64,000 bases of DNA from Rhabdornis inornatus. Taxonomy: Eukaryota > Chordata > Aves > Passeriformes > Rhabdornithidae. Both the position numbers and the translations under genes were made by a program. Below are positions 52,327 to 63,662 of this stretch, piece after piece. The stretch is from positions 310,001 to 374,000 of the forward strand of contig VWZS01000321.1 of NCBI GenBank assembly GCA_013397075.1, read 5' to 3'. Under the pieces are notes generated by a model that was given only the letters and a program-made list of their open reading frames with translations, was not told where the DNA came from and made no database searches. How positions within the stretch are numbered: the stretch's first letter is position 1; each line of letters opens with the position of its first letter.

Positions 52327-52730
52327 AAAACATGAAGTAGTATGTTTTAATAAGCAATATTAAGCATGTATAACTAGTATGAATAAGTGTGTACATTCAA
52401 AAAATATTTTCCCCTTAAAGCACTTAAAAACATTTGCATAGGGAATGTGAAAGGTGTTCTGAGTTTGAGCAAAATACATAGAGATGGTGTTTAAGTAGGT
52501 GGGCAGTTATTTGCACAGTCTGGATTCTAACAACCTTTCTTATAGCTCTTTAAGCCTATAAAAACCATAGTGAAATCCAGTCTTAACTGCAAGATGTTTG
52601 CATGACTGGATTTTGGTTTTCTGTTTTTGTTGTGTGTGTTTGTTTTTCTTGATTCAAAAGCGGGTTCTGTTTATAGGGGACAGGAGTTTCAGTGCACCCA
52701 TAAAAATCTGTGTGCTCCATTCTGTTAACC

Positions 52731-52919
52731 ATGATCTGCTTGTGTCAAGCTCTGGTTCTCTGCTCTGCTGTGTGTGCTGAGCTGCCCCCATCCCTGCTGT
52801 CTGTCTGCTGCTGGATCTCTGCCTCCCCAGCTGCCAGACTGGTTTTAGCACTGCTTTGTCTTGGTTCCTTTATTGCCTGTGGTGTGGGCAGGGAGCCAGG
52901 CAAGGCTGCAGCCAAATGA
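52731..52919 (+). other. Small open frame with signal-like hydrophobic start (62 codons)
   Basis: An ATG in fair context (TTAACCATGA) opens a 62-residue frame starting MICLCQALVLCSAVCAELPP, with a second hydrophobic stretch ARLVLALLCLGSFIACG and a short basic tail. The layout resembles a small secreted or membrane peptide with many Cys residues. The DNA is locally CT-rich, and CT-rich DNA yields hydrophobic Leu/Cys/Ser frames by chance, so this is weak. No domain is recognised and no promoter or splice context is seen. Confidence 0.12.
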
Positions 52920-55900
52920 TTCAGAATGTAAAATGTCTTCCAGGTCTGCTTCAGTGCTTTACCTTGATCTTCTTGCAGTCACCTTTCCTACAGGCATCCT
53001 GCCATTTGGGAGAGTCACTCTTTTTCACAAGACCATTAAACTTTTGAAAGTTTGTGGGGCGTGAAGATTCTGCCACATCTCTAATTAATTTCTTCTTTAT
53101 AGGCAATTATCTTTTTTTTTAACCTGCATCTAGGTTGCATTATTATTTTTAGTTTAGCATTAGACTTTAGCATCTCTTAAAGTCAAGCAGTTATATCATT
53201 TTAAAACATTTTTATCTCCAGCTTTTTGGTGTATTATTAAAATGCATGTGTGCATTGCAGTGCCTTTTGGCATAATATGTAAGGTCAAAGTATAACTGCC
53301 CTTTAGTTTAAGGTATGTTTGAGATGTAATTCTAGTTGCTTTATCCCTTTTAAGTTAAATAGCCATAAGGAAAGAGGCCTCTCCTATGGAAGAAAGGACT
53401 TCATCAATATGTAGATGTGCTCTGTCATTCAGAAGTGTCAGCAGCCAGGGAATCTCCGTGCTGCAGTTGATAAAGCTTTTGGATGCCCTGCTGCATCTTT
53501 ACAATTTGCTGTAATCAACCAGAATAGCCCAGTTGATGTTATGCAGGACACAAGGAATGAAAATTATGCCCGGCCATGACCATTTCCAGGTGGAGATAAG
53601 TGTGTCTGAAGTGATTGCCAAAAAATCAGTGATTAAAAAAGCAAACAAACAAAAATCAGAAGGGTTTTGTTCCTGTGTTTGTCTTTCTTCCCAGCTGCCC
53701 TCCCCAAACCACAAATACTCTTGGAAGGGTGTTTGGAAGAAATCCCATCACATGCCTGTTCTCTCTTTCAGTGCTTACTTGGGTTAATTCCATTCTGCTA
53801 TTGCTACTGCTCCCCAAAATGACTTGTTTTATTCTTTGTTTATTAGAGATACATGTGGCTTGCACTTCTTGCATTTATAGAGCTGTACTGTCCTCTAGGA
53901 GTAAACAGATGAATCCAAGTATCAGAGGCCACCTCAAATGGGTTTGTGAGACAGCTCTGCAGTGTGTGTTACTCTTTGTAGGAGAGATGTAGGCAGAGGA
54001 GTTACACAGCTGCCCTCTAGCTAACCCTCAATCTGGTTTTTAACTGCAAAGTCTCTTCCATATTTCTGAGTCATGTCCAAGCCAATCCACCCGTGGTCAG
54101 CAGCTCAGTGGCTTTGCACTGCAGATATTATTAGGTCATTTTTTTTGTCTGACACTGGTTAAATGTGAAATTGAAAAATTCATTCTCAACTTACAAATGC
54201 AATCTGTCGCTAGTTATTTTCATTATAAATTATTTTATTTTTAAGCTCTCCCCACAGTTAACATTCCTAACAAGTATGGAAGGGGTTGTATTTTTTCCTG
54301 TCCTCCTGGAGAAAAAGATGAACTGCAGTCTTTTATTTGCTGCTCTTGAGAGGGAAATAATTACATTTCATATCTCTGCTTGGTATGAAAACACATAATA
54401 GTCTTGTTAAGACTGAAGGTACTGTCTTGTAATTAGTCTTTTATTTATTCTCCCGTTGTTTATGTACTTGTTTTATTTATAAATCACTGCATGTAATTTG
54501 CTTCCAGAACTGGAAAATTTACACATTGGTTTATTATGTCAGTTCAGGTTTCGAGGCTGTTGTATTCTTTTACAGACAGAAGTATCCAAACTAAATTAAA
54601 ACAAGGTTGCTATTAAGACAGTATTGAAGGAGTAAAGTGCCCTTGCCCTCCTTTGGGTTACTTCCTTGTTGTAGGAAGTTGCTGCTCCATGCTCAGCTTT
54701 ACCAGTGCTGTACTGCAGGAGTGGGAGGACTGCAGCTCCTCAAAGCGTATTCAAGGGCCTGAATCTATTAGGAATGACGTTTTCACAGTTGTGTAACCTT
54801 ATTTTCTGATTTTTTTATCAACTTTTTTATATTTGGGACACTTTGACCTGCTCCTGGAATGGAAATACAAAGGCCAGCTAGCCTTACAAATGTTTGAAAA
54901 ACAGTGTGGGCTTATGTGGGTGTTTTGAGAGTCTCTACTTTGACAACTCAGAAACTTGATAAATGATTTAGTGATGAATAAAAATTTACTTAATTACCTC
55001 TCTAAACATATATATTCTTTAAAACATCTGTATTTTGCATTTTTAAGTCACTGTGGGATTTGAGATGAAGATGAAAAACCCTACCAAACGAGAATTCTAA
55101 ATAAATGTAATTTTCATATTTCTCAATTTAACCCAAAATCGACTTTGACAGGATCATTAAAGTTTTGGTCTGTTAAAAAAACCACCTAAATTCAAGGGTA
55201 TCAGACCTGAATACCCAAATAGGTCATGTTTCAATGATGCAGAATAACAGAAAATAAAGGCTTGATGTGTTACTGTTTTTTGCACTAGGACATGTTTTGG
55301 AAAAAGTATTCAAGTGTCTCTCTGAAGTTTGTCACACCTAAAATAAAAGCATTTTGGAAAAAAAAAAAGATTTAAAAAGTCAGGAACATGAAGACTAACA
55401 ACACTTAAAATTAAATTTTTAGCTTCTGCTGTGAGGCTCAGGGCTCTGTGGTGGCAAGTAGGGATTCTGTCACAGGCCCTCTTCCTCATTCTGCCGGCAT
55501 CCCTTGCTCTTTGAGGAGGTTTTATTTTCCTGGATGGATTTAATGTTTTTTGCAGGCTTATTGCTCTGACAGCAGCTCTCTAGCATGTCCATTACTGCGT
55601 GTTTGCTCTGCCATACTGGACATTAATATGCAAGACTCCTTAAAAAGCATTTGTGCCAAAGTGCTTTGGCAGCAGTGTCAGCAGCTTGGCATGAGGTGAC
55701 AGCCCGAAGGGTGACTGTTCTGTTACAGAGATCTGTCTATGAAAGGTACTCTGCCACCTTTAAATAAATGGCATGGCTCAGTGCTTCTGCAATTTTCCCT
55801 CACTAAGGCACTATGTGTTTGAATTGTCATTCACACAACGTTCCAACAGATCCCTGAACAAGTGTTCATCTAAAACTGCCAGTCTTAAAACTCCATTTAT

Positions 55901-57999
55901 TCCTCCCCTCTGCTGAGGAGTGAAAAATTAAAACATGTCTCTGAATATTCTTCTACACCTCTTGATTGTTTTAATTTCTGGTTGCTAACTCAAAGCACAG
56001 TGTGTTTCCAGGTGTTGGCTTCCTAGCACCTGATTCTGCATTTTTATACATGCTGGTAAATATGGTCTCTCCAGTGTTTTATCTGGAGTGCTGAATTGTG
56101 GCAGAAATGTCTTCTACTGAACATCAGTCTGTGTCTCTGTTCCCATCTATAAAATCAAAATGAACTATGAAGGCAGCAAGCCTTTATTATGTGATTAAAG
56201 AAGGTGTCAAATACTGTGATAGTGGCAGCTCTATGGATATTTAAGAACTGATAGCTATGCCAGGTGATTTTCTAGTAAGTCAATTGCTATTCACCTTAGA
56301 GAAGTGATTTATTGCAGTTTAGAGAATTTCTCTTAATCAGATAAGCCATCTTAATTGCACAGATAATGACTTACTGACAAGTACAAGATAAACATGGAAT
56401 TTTAACCTTGAGTCAAAGTGGTAATTTGTTATGAATTTAATGGCAAGTCTATCATTTTTTATTTCTTTGCTTTGGAGAGTGGAACACATTGCTTGTAAAA
56501 ATATCCCTGATTGATGACGTGATAAGACTGACTTTTTATTTGCCAGTATCACCAGACTGTTTTGTTATACACCTTGGACTGCACCCACGGTCATCCTTTG
56601 TGCTCAGATTTGGATGCTGCTGGGGTAGGTATCTTTTCAACAACAGAAATGCAGCTTATTAACTCTTGCTGATGAAGATGCACTGATCTCTGGCTAGCAG
56701 TCTATTGAATAAAAAGAGTTTTCAAAATGAACTTTTTCAACAAGGGGAGGTAGCAGTGTCTGGCAGTAACTTTCCATTTATCATCAAGGAAATCCTATAG
56801 GATATAGTTACTGACTTCTTGAGACTTGAAAATGTACCAGTTTGAAACTATCACAATACAGAGAAGTAAAAACGAGTATCAAAGGGTGATTTTTTTTTGT
56901 ATGAGTAGAAAAAAAGTCATTTTGACTTGGAGATGAAAAGTGCAGATCTTCTAATGCAATGAAATATCAATTTATGATTTTGATCAACATATTGTTAGGG
57001 AGTATTCACAAAACAGGAAGATCAATAGATGTAAATGTCACAAGTGAGGTTGTTCATGACCCTGAGCAAAGCAAAGATTTGCTTTCATGTGAATGAATAT
57101 TCAGTGCTGGAAACCTTGGACATAGTGCTGGAATACAGCTATGTACAGAAAAGACCCCATAACCCCCCTATTCAATGGGAGTTGTGAGGTAGAGTTGAAG
57201 GTGATATGTGGATGAGAATTCAGGGCAGAACTGTGTATCTCATGAAGAGTAACCTAAGTGAGGATACCCAGGTAACTTTTACTGGGTTTGTCCATGTGTT
57301 TGCTCCCTTTTGCCTTAGCCAAAAGAGCAGAAAAGAAAACTTTCAAAGGTGCTATTCTTTTGCCAGGAAGCTTTGTAACAGGCCAAGCCTGGACTTGTAT
57401 CATGTATTCAGACCAGTCTGCAAGATCTCTATCTTCCTAATATTTTAAATAATTCAGTGGCAGGCAAGATACTGACTTAATATCATCAAATAGTGATAAA
57501 ACCCCAATTAATCCAAAGTTTCACAGTGGCCACAAATAGGTGAAGAAAGTGGAACAGTAAATGTATTCTTGTTTCCTAAAGCAGATAGTTGAGCAGATTT
57601 AAGGGTATGGTGGTGAGTTGTTCCTCCTTTTATTCCAGGCATTTGGAGGAGAACCTCTTGGTTTTAAATTTCTTAAAGGAAAAATAAGAGTATCATTTGT
57701 CCAGGACCTTGCATGAATGAACTATCTTCTGTTCATAGAGCAACAGCAGGGAATATAAGCTGCCCTCAATATCAAACAGATTAATGTCAGCTTGAACAGT
57801 CAGCTAGGACCATGTGAAAGATGGAATACCTACTTCTGTCAAGGAAGGCCTAGCATGTCAGAGTTGTAAACAAAGTGAAGAAAAAGGAGCGGAGGTTTGG
57901 CAGAGAGATGGGGAATTTCTGTCCACAAATACACTGGGGTACCTCATGGCTCCAGTACTCCCAGCTTCCAACATTGCTTCCTCTTCAGTTTCTTTTCAG
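52920..57999. other. Noncoding stretch
   Basis: No supported gene. Two parts look like conserved regulatory DNA: about 54160-54560 (AAATTATTTTATTTTTAAG, GAAATAATTACATTTC, TTGTAATTAGTC) and about 55560-55870, which contains the 18-nt inverted repeat TGCCAAAGTGCTTTGGCA at 55654-55671. A possible retroposed 3' end is listed separately at 55342-55368. Confidence 0.45.
55342..55368 (+). other. AATAAA followed by A11: polyadenylated-end signature
   Basis: AATAAA (55342-55347) is followed 10 bases later by an 11-A run (55358-55368). That spacing is what a retroposed mRNA 3' end leaves behind. It could also be an active polyadenylation signal beside a chance A run. No coding body or target-site duplication was recognised upstream. 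Confidence 0.3.
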
Positions 58000-58005
58000 T
58001 TTATT
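58000..58005 (-). terminator. Polyadenylation signal AATAAA of the predicted minus-strand gene
   Basis: TTTATT on the plus strand reads AATAAA on the minus strand. It lies about 180 nt beyond the stop codon of the terminal exon at 58182-58318, which would give a 3' UTR of about 200 nt. The hexamer is common by chance, so its weight comes from its position. Confidence 0.4.
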
Positions 58006-58181
58006 AAGGTATGTATTGTCACGTATAACGTTCTCTACTAGCTGAAATAATGCTTTATCCTTTCAGTTTGCTAAGAAACTGCTAATTACTTCTATTTTCA
58101 TCTCTTTCCTCCTCTCCCCATATTTCTTCTTCATGATTTTTCTTTATATATAGAAATTTGTGTTGCAGGTTACCTTGGTAT

Positions 58182-58318
58182 TTACATTGAGGTTTTTCTT
58201 CTAGAAGGAAGGTTGTTCTCAGGAGATCTCAATGCTGCTGCTGTTTGTCTGCCTCCTATTTTTGTTTTAAAAGCAGAGTCCGAGATGTAGGAATTCAGTT
58301 GTGGTCCTTTTTGTCCAC
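58182..58318 (-). CDS. Predicted terminal coding exon of an unrecognised minus-strand gene
   Basis: On the minus strand CACTCTCCACTGTCTCCTGCAG is a strong pyrimidine tract and acceptor. The exon opens with GT, the last two bases of a Gly codon split by the intron, and continues 44 codons to TAA. The tail includes QLNSYISDSAFKTKIGG and ends SPENNLPSRRKTSM, a basic, soluble-looking C terminus. Its phase fits the donor of the exon at 62456-62819 exactly (1 nt left, 2 nt supplied), and the joined frame has no stop. AATAAA follows at 58000-58005. No family is recognised. An alternative partner exon in the same phase exists at 59378. RNA evidence was not available. Confidence 0.4.
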
Positions 58319-58893
58319 CTGCAGGAGACAGTGGAGAGTGCACATCATTTATGCATGTGCCTATGTAGTAAAGCAATTTCCAAAGAGGGGTGAGCTTTGC
58401 TGGAGTTTTCTTGCATATGTTTTCTATTAAAGCAGATTGAGTTTTAGACAAGTGTGAAAAACTGTAGCAAAATATGTGATATGTTTGAGTAGGATATTTA
58501 TAACACTGGCCTATAATGACTATTCCCTGTTAAAGAAATCCTCATACGTTTCTGCATTTCTCAATTATTGGCTTTGGCTCAGTTTTACCAAAACAAAATT
58601 GCAACTGCAGTAGAAGCAAGACTGTTTAGGATGATAATTTCACACAAGCTTAGTTTTTCTCAGTAATCTTAGCTATTTCTTTTGAAATCAACTCTGAAAA
58701 TATATAAATACCAGTTGAAATGCACAGCTTGCTCTCTTGAATTGTCATTCTTTGACTGCATAGGAGCATTAGAGGATTTTGGAAAAGCAGTACTGGCATA
58801 GTGTTCATGAAGTTGTGTTTGTATATGAATCCAAAACATCAAATAATTTAATTTTCTTTGGTGATGACCAGTAGTATTTGCATGTGCTTGTGA

Positions 58894-59415
58894 TCATCCT
58901 GGAAGTAACTTAAGGAATGTGAACATAAAATCAGTAATGCCAATGTATGTTGTTGGGAGAAGGAGCAGGGGAGATGAGCACATCGTTTGGTGTAATTGTG
59001 GGGTACAGGCTGCAGTTTCACGCTGATGGTCCTGATTTTGTTTCGTCAGCTGATTCCTAGGTTTGGCTTTTGAAAAAAGCATTTTCTCAAGAGCATGAGT
59101 GCACTTTGTGTTCTGTGGTTTGCCCCCTGGAATAGAGTGTTGATAACTGTGTAGGAGAAGATGGTGTGTGGCTGTGTTAGCAGGGTATCCTGAAGGAGTC
59201 AGTGAGTGCTGGTGGAGCTGTGCTGTTCCTGCAGGAGGGCAGCTGTTAACCCTGTGAGCTGTGCTTCCCCTAAGAAAGTCAGGCAGCTCTGGGTGCTCAG
59301 GTGCCTCGTGCCAATGGCAGGGACAGATGTCAAAGATGTATGAACAGAGTTTAAGTTCAGGTAGCCTGCAGTCTTCACCTGCACAAAAAGATTTGAAAAT
59401 CTCACTCAGAAGGGG
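58894..59415 (-). other. Long stop-free minus-strand frame, 173 codons, possible alternative exon
   Basis: One minus-strand frame is free of stops for 173 codons before its TGA, although the first ATG is only at 59082, so the upstream two thirds would have to be reached by splicing. An acceptor (AATCTTTTTGTGCAG) lies inside it, with the first exon base at 59378. The exon would start with GT, the same phase as the terminal exon at 58318, and so could also follow the 62456 donor. No good internal donor is seen, so it would be an alternative 3' exon. One or so chance frames of this length are expected in a window this size. Confidence 0.15.
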
Positions 59416-60263
59416 TCACATTTGATACACTGTGAATTCATACAATGAGTTCTTGAAACCTTGGTAGGGAAGCTTAAGTTTCTTAGAGGACTCAGGTGCT
59501 GCAAAACTATGGGTTTTGTTTCAGTGTTTGCAAATCTAGTCACTATATCCAGAGCCATAGACCAGACTTGGTATCTCAGATTTGTAGACAAAGAAGAGGG
59601 AAAAAGAAATGCCTGGCAAAGGCATTTAAGCTATTCAGTATGAAACTCTGGCAAGTGTCCATTTCCATTTTTTAAGCATTGTATTTCTGAACTTTGAGGT
59701 TTGGTGTTTTGTGATTTTGTTTTTTGTTGTTTTGGGGTCTTTTTTCTCCTTTTCTCCCTGTGTTCCCACTCTCCCCAGGTTTCAAGAGGGTAGCTGAAAA
59801 ATTTATTTTTTGAAAACATGACAGATGTTAGTACCTACTTTTCACCTCTTCTTTTACATCTATTACATCCATTTACATCGTTAAGTTGTGGAATCAGCCA
59901 CAGATTGTGATGTTAGCCGTTGCCTAAATTGCCTCCCTGTACTTTGGAGGATGATTCTCTATTTCTTTCTCTCCTCTGGTTCTGGAGGTTCAGGCCAGAC
60001 TGGTGCCTGCCTGGGGATGGAGTTGCTGTGTATGTAGTGGTTTAATGTGCTTGTGAAAGGTGGGACAAGGCAGTCTTTCATTACCAAATATTGAAGTTGC
60101 CTCACTGAGGGTTTTAAACTACAAACTCTGAACATGACTTGCAGCACATTTCAACTACAGGGATATTTACTGGAGCAGGAACTGGAACTGTCCTAGTCCA
60201 CAGCAGCCAGTACCATCCTGTGTGTGATGTGATCAGTGTTTCAGTCTGAACCTGATGATCTCT

Positions 60264-60281
60264 CATGTTTTTAAAAACATG
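60264..60281. repeat. Perfect 18-bp palindrome
   Basis: CATGTTTTTAAAAACATG is its own reverse complement. It does not extend further. AT-rich dyad with no assigned role. Confidence 0.9.
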
Positions 60282-60928
60282 CTGTTCTCCTTAGTCCCAA
60301 CTGTAATAGAAGGCACAGCTAGTGCTTGCTAGCTTAGAAATTCTCTTATGTATTAGACTGTATTTCAGTAAATTACTGTATTTCCAGTAAGTTATTCTAG
60401 GATGGATCACTTGCCAAAATCTTGAAATAGGATTAGCAATGACTGTAATGGTGTGAAAAACCTGAATGTATCTCCTGAATAGACACTATAAAGAACTATT
60501 TGAATATACACCGGATCTGAAAGACAGAGATGAGGGGATTCATTTTTCGTAAATATGATGTTGATTCCCATGCTTTCGTGTCACTTTCATATCTGGGCTT
60601 TTAACTTCACACCACAACTTTACCAAACTGGTTGGCTTCTTCAGATAAGCCAAAAGAATGTAATGTGATAAAGCATGAAAACCAATATCATCTTGTTTTC
60701 AAGATATTCCCTCTGAGATTCATTTAGTACAAGTGAGAAAGTCGATATTGCCAACTTTTCTCCATTTTGAAAACTGTTGAAATCACTTAATAAACCCATC
60801 TGATCTGTATAAATAAAACTTAATACTATCCTTGAGGCTAACCAGTTAAAGCAGGGAATTTGAATACATTAATATTAATGATAGCTCTATTGATTTTAAT
60901 AGCATGGGATTTTGTTCAGTATCATGGA

Positions 60929-60986
60929 TTTTAAGTCTTTGTGAAGTGAATGACATTTTTTAAACTCTTGTTAAGTGAATGTCATT
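60929..60986. repeat. 29-bp imperfect tandem duplication
   Basis: Two directly adjacent 29-bp units, the first ending GTGAAGTGAATGACATT and the second GTTAAGTGAATGTCATT, agree at 23 of 29 positions. Confidence 0.8.
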
Positions 60987-62455
60987 GTTTCAGAAGGATA
61001 TAGTATGTTAATAAATTATGAGAAACTGAATTATTAGAAACTTTTATGATAGTGATTTTTTTCATCATATAACCTTTAGCATTGGAGCTAAATGCTAGTA
61101 GGAATTGGACTGTAAAAGATAAGAAAGCCAGCATAGGTAGCTTGCATAGCAGTCTGTATGCTTAGAGTTTGTACAGGGCTCTGGTTCTTTGAGGGACACT
61201 TGTGGGACAAGGGACCCCAAATTAAAGTATGAAAGTATGGACTTTAAATCCTGCAGATAAATTAGGTTTAAATAATGACATCATATTGTACACCTCATTT
61301 CCACGAGAGGATGATCTCTGCTAATTTTGTATCAATCTTTTACTTAAAAAAAATACACTAATAAAAACAAAAGCCCCAAAGCTTTTACAATTGGAAGAAA
61401 AAACCCAAATTGATTCCAGAGACTTAGGAAACCATTTGGAATGTCATAGTTCAGATTCCTCAAGGAAAAGGTGATTACAGTTTTCATTTTGCATTTATAA
61501 TAAAGTGGGACGAGCCTGTTGAGAGGACTGTAGCAAAGAAAATATCTAGTGTGTGCTGTACAGGAGTAACAAAAATGCAGGAGCATGTGTGGGGAGATGA
61601 AGGCATGTCTCTTCTCATTCTTCTCTTGCAGATTGTTCCTCGTACCTACCCAGAATTTTCTTGGTTGCTTTTGTCTAAACAGACATCTGGGGTTTTCACT
61701 TCTTCTAAATCATCTTTGGAACATCAGTAATCAGCTTTTGAAGTTCAATTAAGTTTAATGCTCATTGAGGGAAGCACATGGAATGGTCTTCTGGGACCTC
61801 TTGAGCATATGTGCACAATGCTATGTCTGATGCACTTGTCAGGATTGGCCAAGTGTACTTTGGTAGAGGAGAAAAAAAATACCTTTTGTTAAACTCTTGT
61901 GCCTCTATAACAGATCTGCTAAACATGATGAGTTTTTACTCTAAGTGGATCTAATCCTATTTCTAAAATTGGTGTGCTTTGTTTGGAGATTTACCTTCAG
62001 AATACCTAATGAGTCTTTTGCTCTCTGCCTTTTCTGTCAGCAGCACTTTTTACAATGTGATTATGAAAATGCAATGAGTGCAGTAAATGTAACTGGAAAA
62101 GTTCAAAAGGCTAACAAAAACTTGCTATTGTTTTGAGACCTGAAACTTTCAAATACATTCCCTCCCCCTTAAAGAAAATACAAGGGAGGGTTTGAAAATC
62201 ATCCACTGATAATAAAATCAATAGGTTCTCCAGTTTGCTGTAGAGCAATCAGTTCTTCCAGAGGAGAAACAGTGATGCTGGCATAGAAGTAACCATACTA
62301 CATGTCAGGGAATACCTTTCTTTTGACTCTATCTATCCATTCAAACAAGGACTGCATGAAATTCTGAAAAATTACTCCTCCTGTGAGTCAAAAGCTCAGG
62401 TGTCCAGTTAGCCCTTCCGCCAGAACTGGTTTATTTTTAGCAGTTCTGTTTTTAC

Positions 62456-62819
62456 CTGTCTGTGGTAGATCCCAGTGATGAGCTGTGTTGCTGTTAAAAA
62501 CAGAACACTCACAAAGCTCCCCAGGCACTCCATCATCCATCTCAAAGTAGTGGGACAGGCAGAATCTTGCTCTGATTCCATCTAGTTGATCAAATGGCCG
62601 ATGGGATGTGAAATACAGAACTCTCTTGTCTGCAAGATGTTTGCCATCGGCCTGTCCTTTGGAAGCAGATGAACGTGTCCGGGCTCTTGGGGAGAGAACA
62701 TGCATGAAGCCTTTCTGCTGGCTCTGAGCATCTGACATTTGCAGGTTCTTGTACAGTGGAGTAAGAATTAGGCTGACAAGACTGAAATCCTTCATGTTTG
62801 ACTCACTGGTGGTTGGGGA
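62456..62819 (-). CDS. Predicted coding exon of an unrecognised minus-strand gene
   Basis: On the minus strand GCTTTCTTTCTCCTCCAG is a strong acceptor. The exon is open for its full 364 nt and ends CCACAGACAG|GTAAAAAC. An ATG at 62795 in fair context (CAAACATGA) gives 113 codons plus 1 nt. Joined to 58182-58318 it predicts 158 residues. Visible features are a hydrophobic N-terminal stretch at residues 4-15 (FSLVSLILTPLY), a basic run at 37-41 (RARTR), a segment at 65-79 (HRPFDQLDGIRARFC) and Cys at 79, 95 and 97. There is no transmembrane helix or known domain that I can recognise. The frame is also open from the acceptor to the ATG, so upstream coding exons are possible. A second donor, TTT|GTGAGT after 62513, would remove 57 nt in phase. 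This is the best protein-coding candidate in the window, but it is not proven. Confidence 0.45.
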
Positions 62820-63600
62820 CTGGAGGAGAAAGAAAGCTCCTCTTACATCTTTTTTTATGGTTTTGTCCTAATGAACCAAATAATAGAATTCTGTTTCTGC
62901 AGAAGAGGATGCTCTTGTGTTTGAAATAACTTCTGTTTGGACAGTATAAATTTCAGTTTGCTCAATGAGTCATGTAATCTGCTAACATCTACCAGCATAA
63001 TAAAAAATAATTGTTTACAAGTAAATATGCTGAGAAGTGCAATATTTCTTAAAATTACATTGTTCCTAATGCTTTAAAAGACATCTAGAGAACTATTTTT
63101 GTGGAACAATTACATTTTCTATTTGTCTGAGGTTTTAAAAGGTTGTTCCATTATCAAATTGTCTGAGGATTTATTGATGCTCACAACAATTTTAAACACA
63201 TTTTCTTCATAGTTCTATTTCAATACTGAAGTTTATTATTGTTCTACTTATTGATGTTGATATTTCTTCTTGCTGTAAAACAAAAGTTAGTGATAACCTT
63301 GCCTAAGGAATTGTTTTTGCTGCCAGCTATCTGAGTGATATCCCCTTGTCACCTGTTTATTCATCTATATTTTAATTTTTTTTCCTAACGAAAGGAACAG
63401 ATTATTTTAGGAAATGGAAGAGTGAAAAATCACCTAGAAAAGTTTTGTGAAAACTGCTATGAAATGCCTGAGTTTCATATAGATTTTCAACTTCCTGGCC
63501 TCTCTTTGATATTGATGTTTATAGCAAAACACTACTGTCTGCTTGTCCTTGGTTTCAGCAAATACTTTTTGGCAGATCTGCTGTATGAGAAATGCTTTAC

Positions 63601-63662
63601 CTGAAAGACTTCTTGCTGTGTGCTGGAAAGCACTTGTCACAGCAGTACTAGGCTTATACTGC
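63601..63662 (-). other. 62-nt upstream exon candidate (minus strand), probably noncoding
   Basis: On the minus strand CTTTTCTTCCCCTCTCTCAG is a very strong acceptor and TCTTTCAG|GTAAAG a strong donor, 62 nt apart. One frame is open (contains YKPSTAVTSAFQHTARS). Spliced directly to the acceptor at 62819, that frame would meet TGA after five codons, so if both exons belong to one transcript this one would be 5' UTR ahead of the ATG at 62795. The promoter would then lie beyond the right edge. Confidence 0.3.

Larger units (their letters stand above)
58319..62455 (-). other. Predicted intron of the minus-strand gene
   Basis: Sequence between the two predicted coding exons, about 4.1 kb, starting GTAAAA and ending GCAG on the minus strand. 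It contains a long stop-free frame (58894-59415), an 18-bp palindrome (60264-60281) and a 29-bp tandem duplication (60929-60986). Further exons could be hidden in it. Confidence 0.35.
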
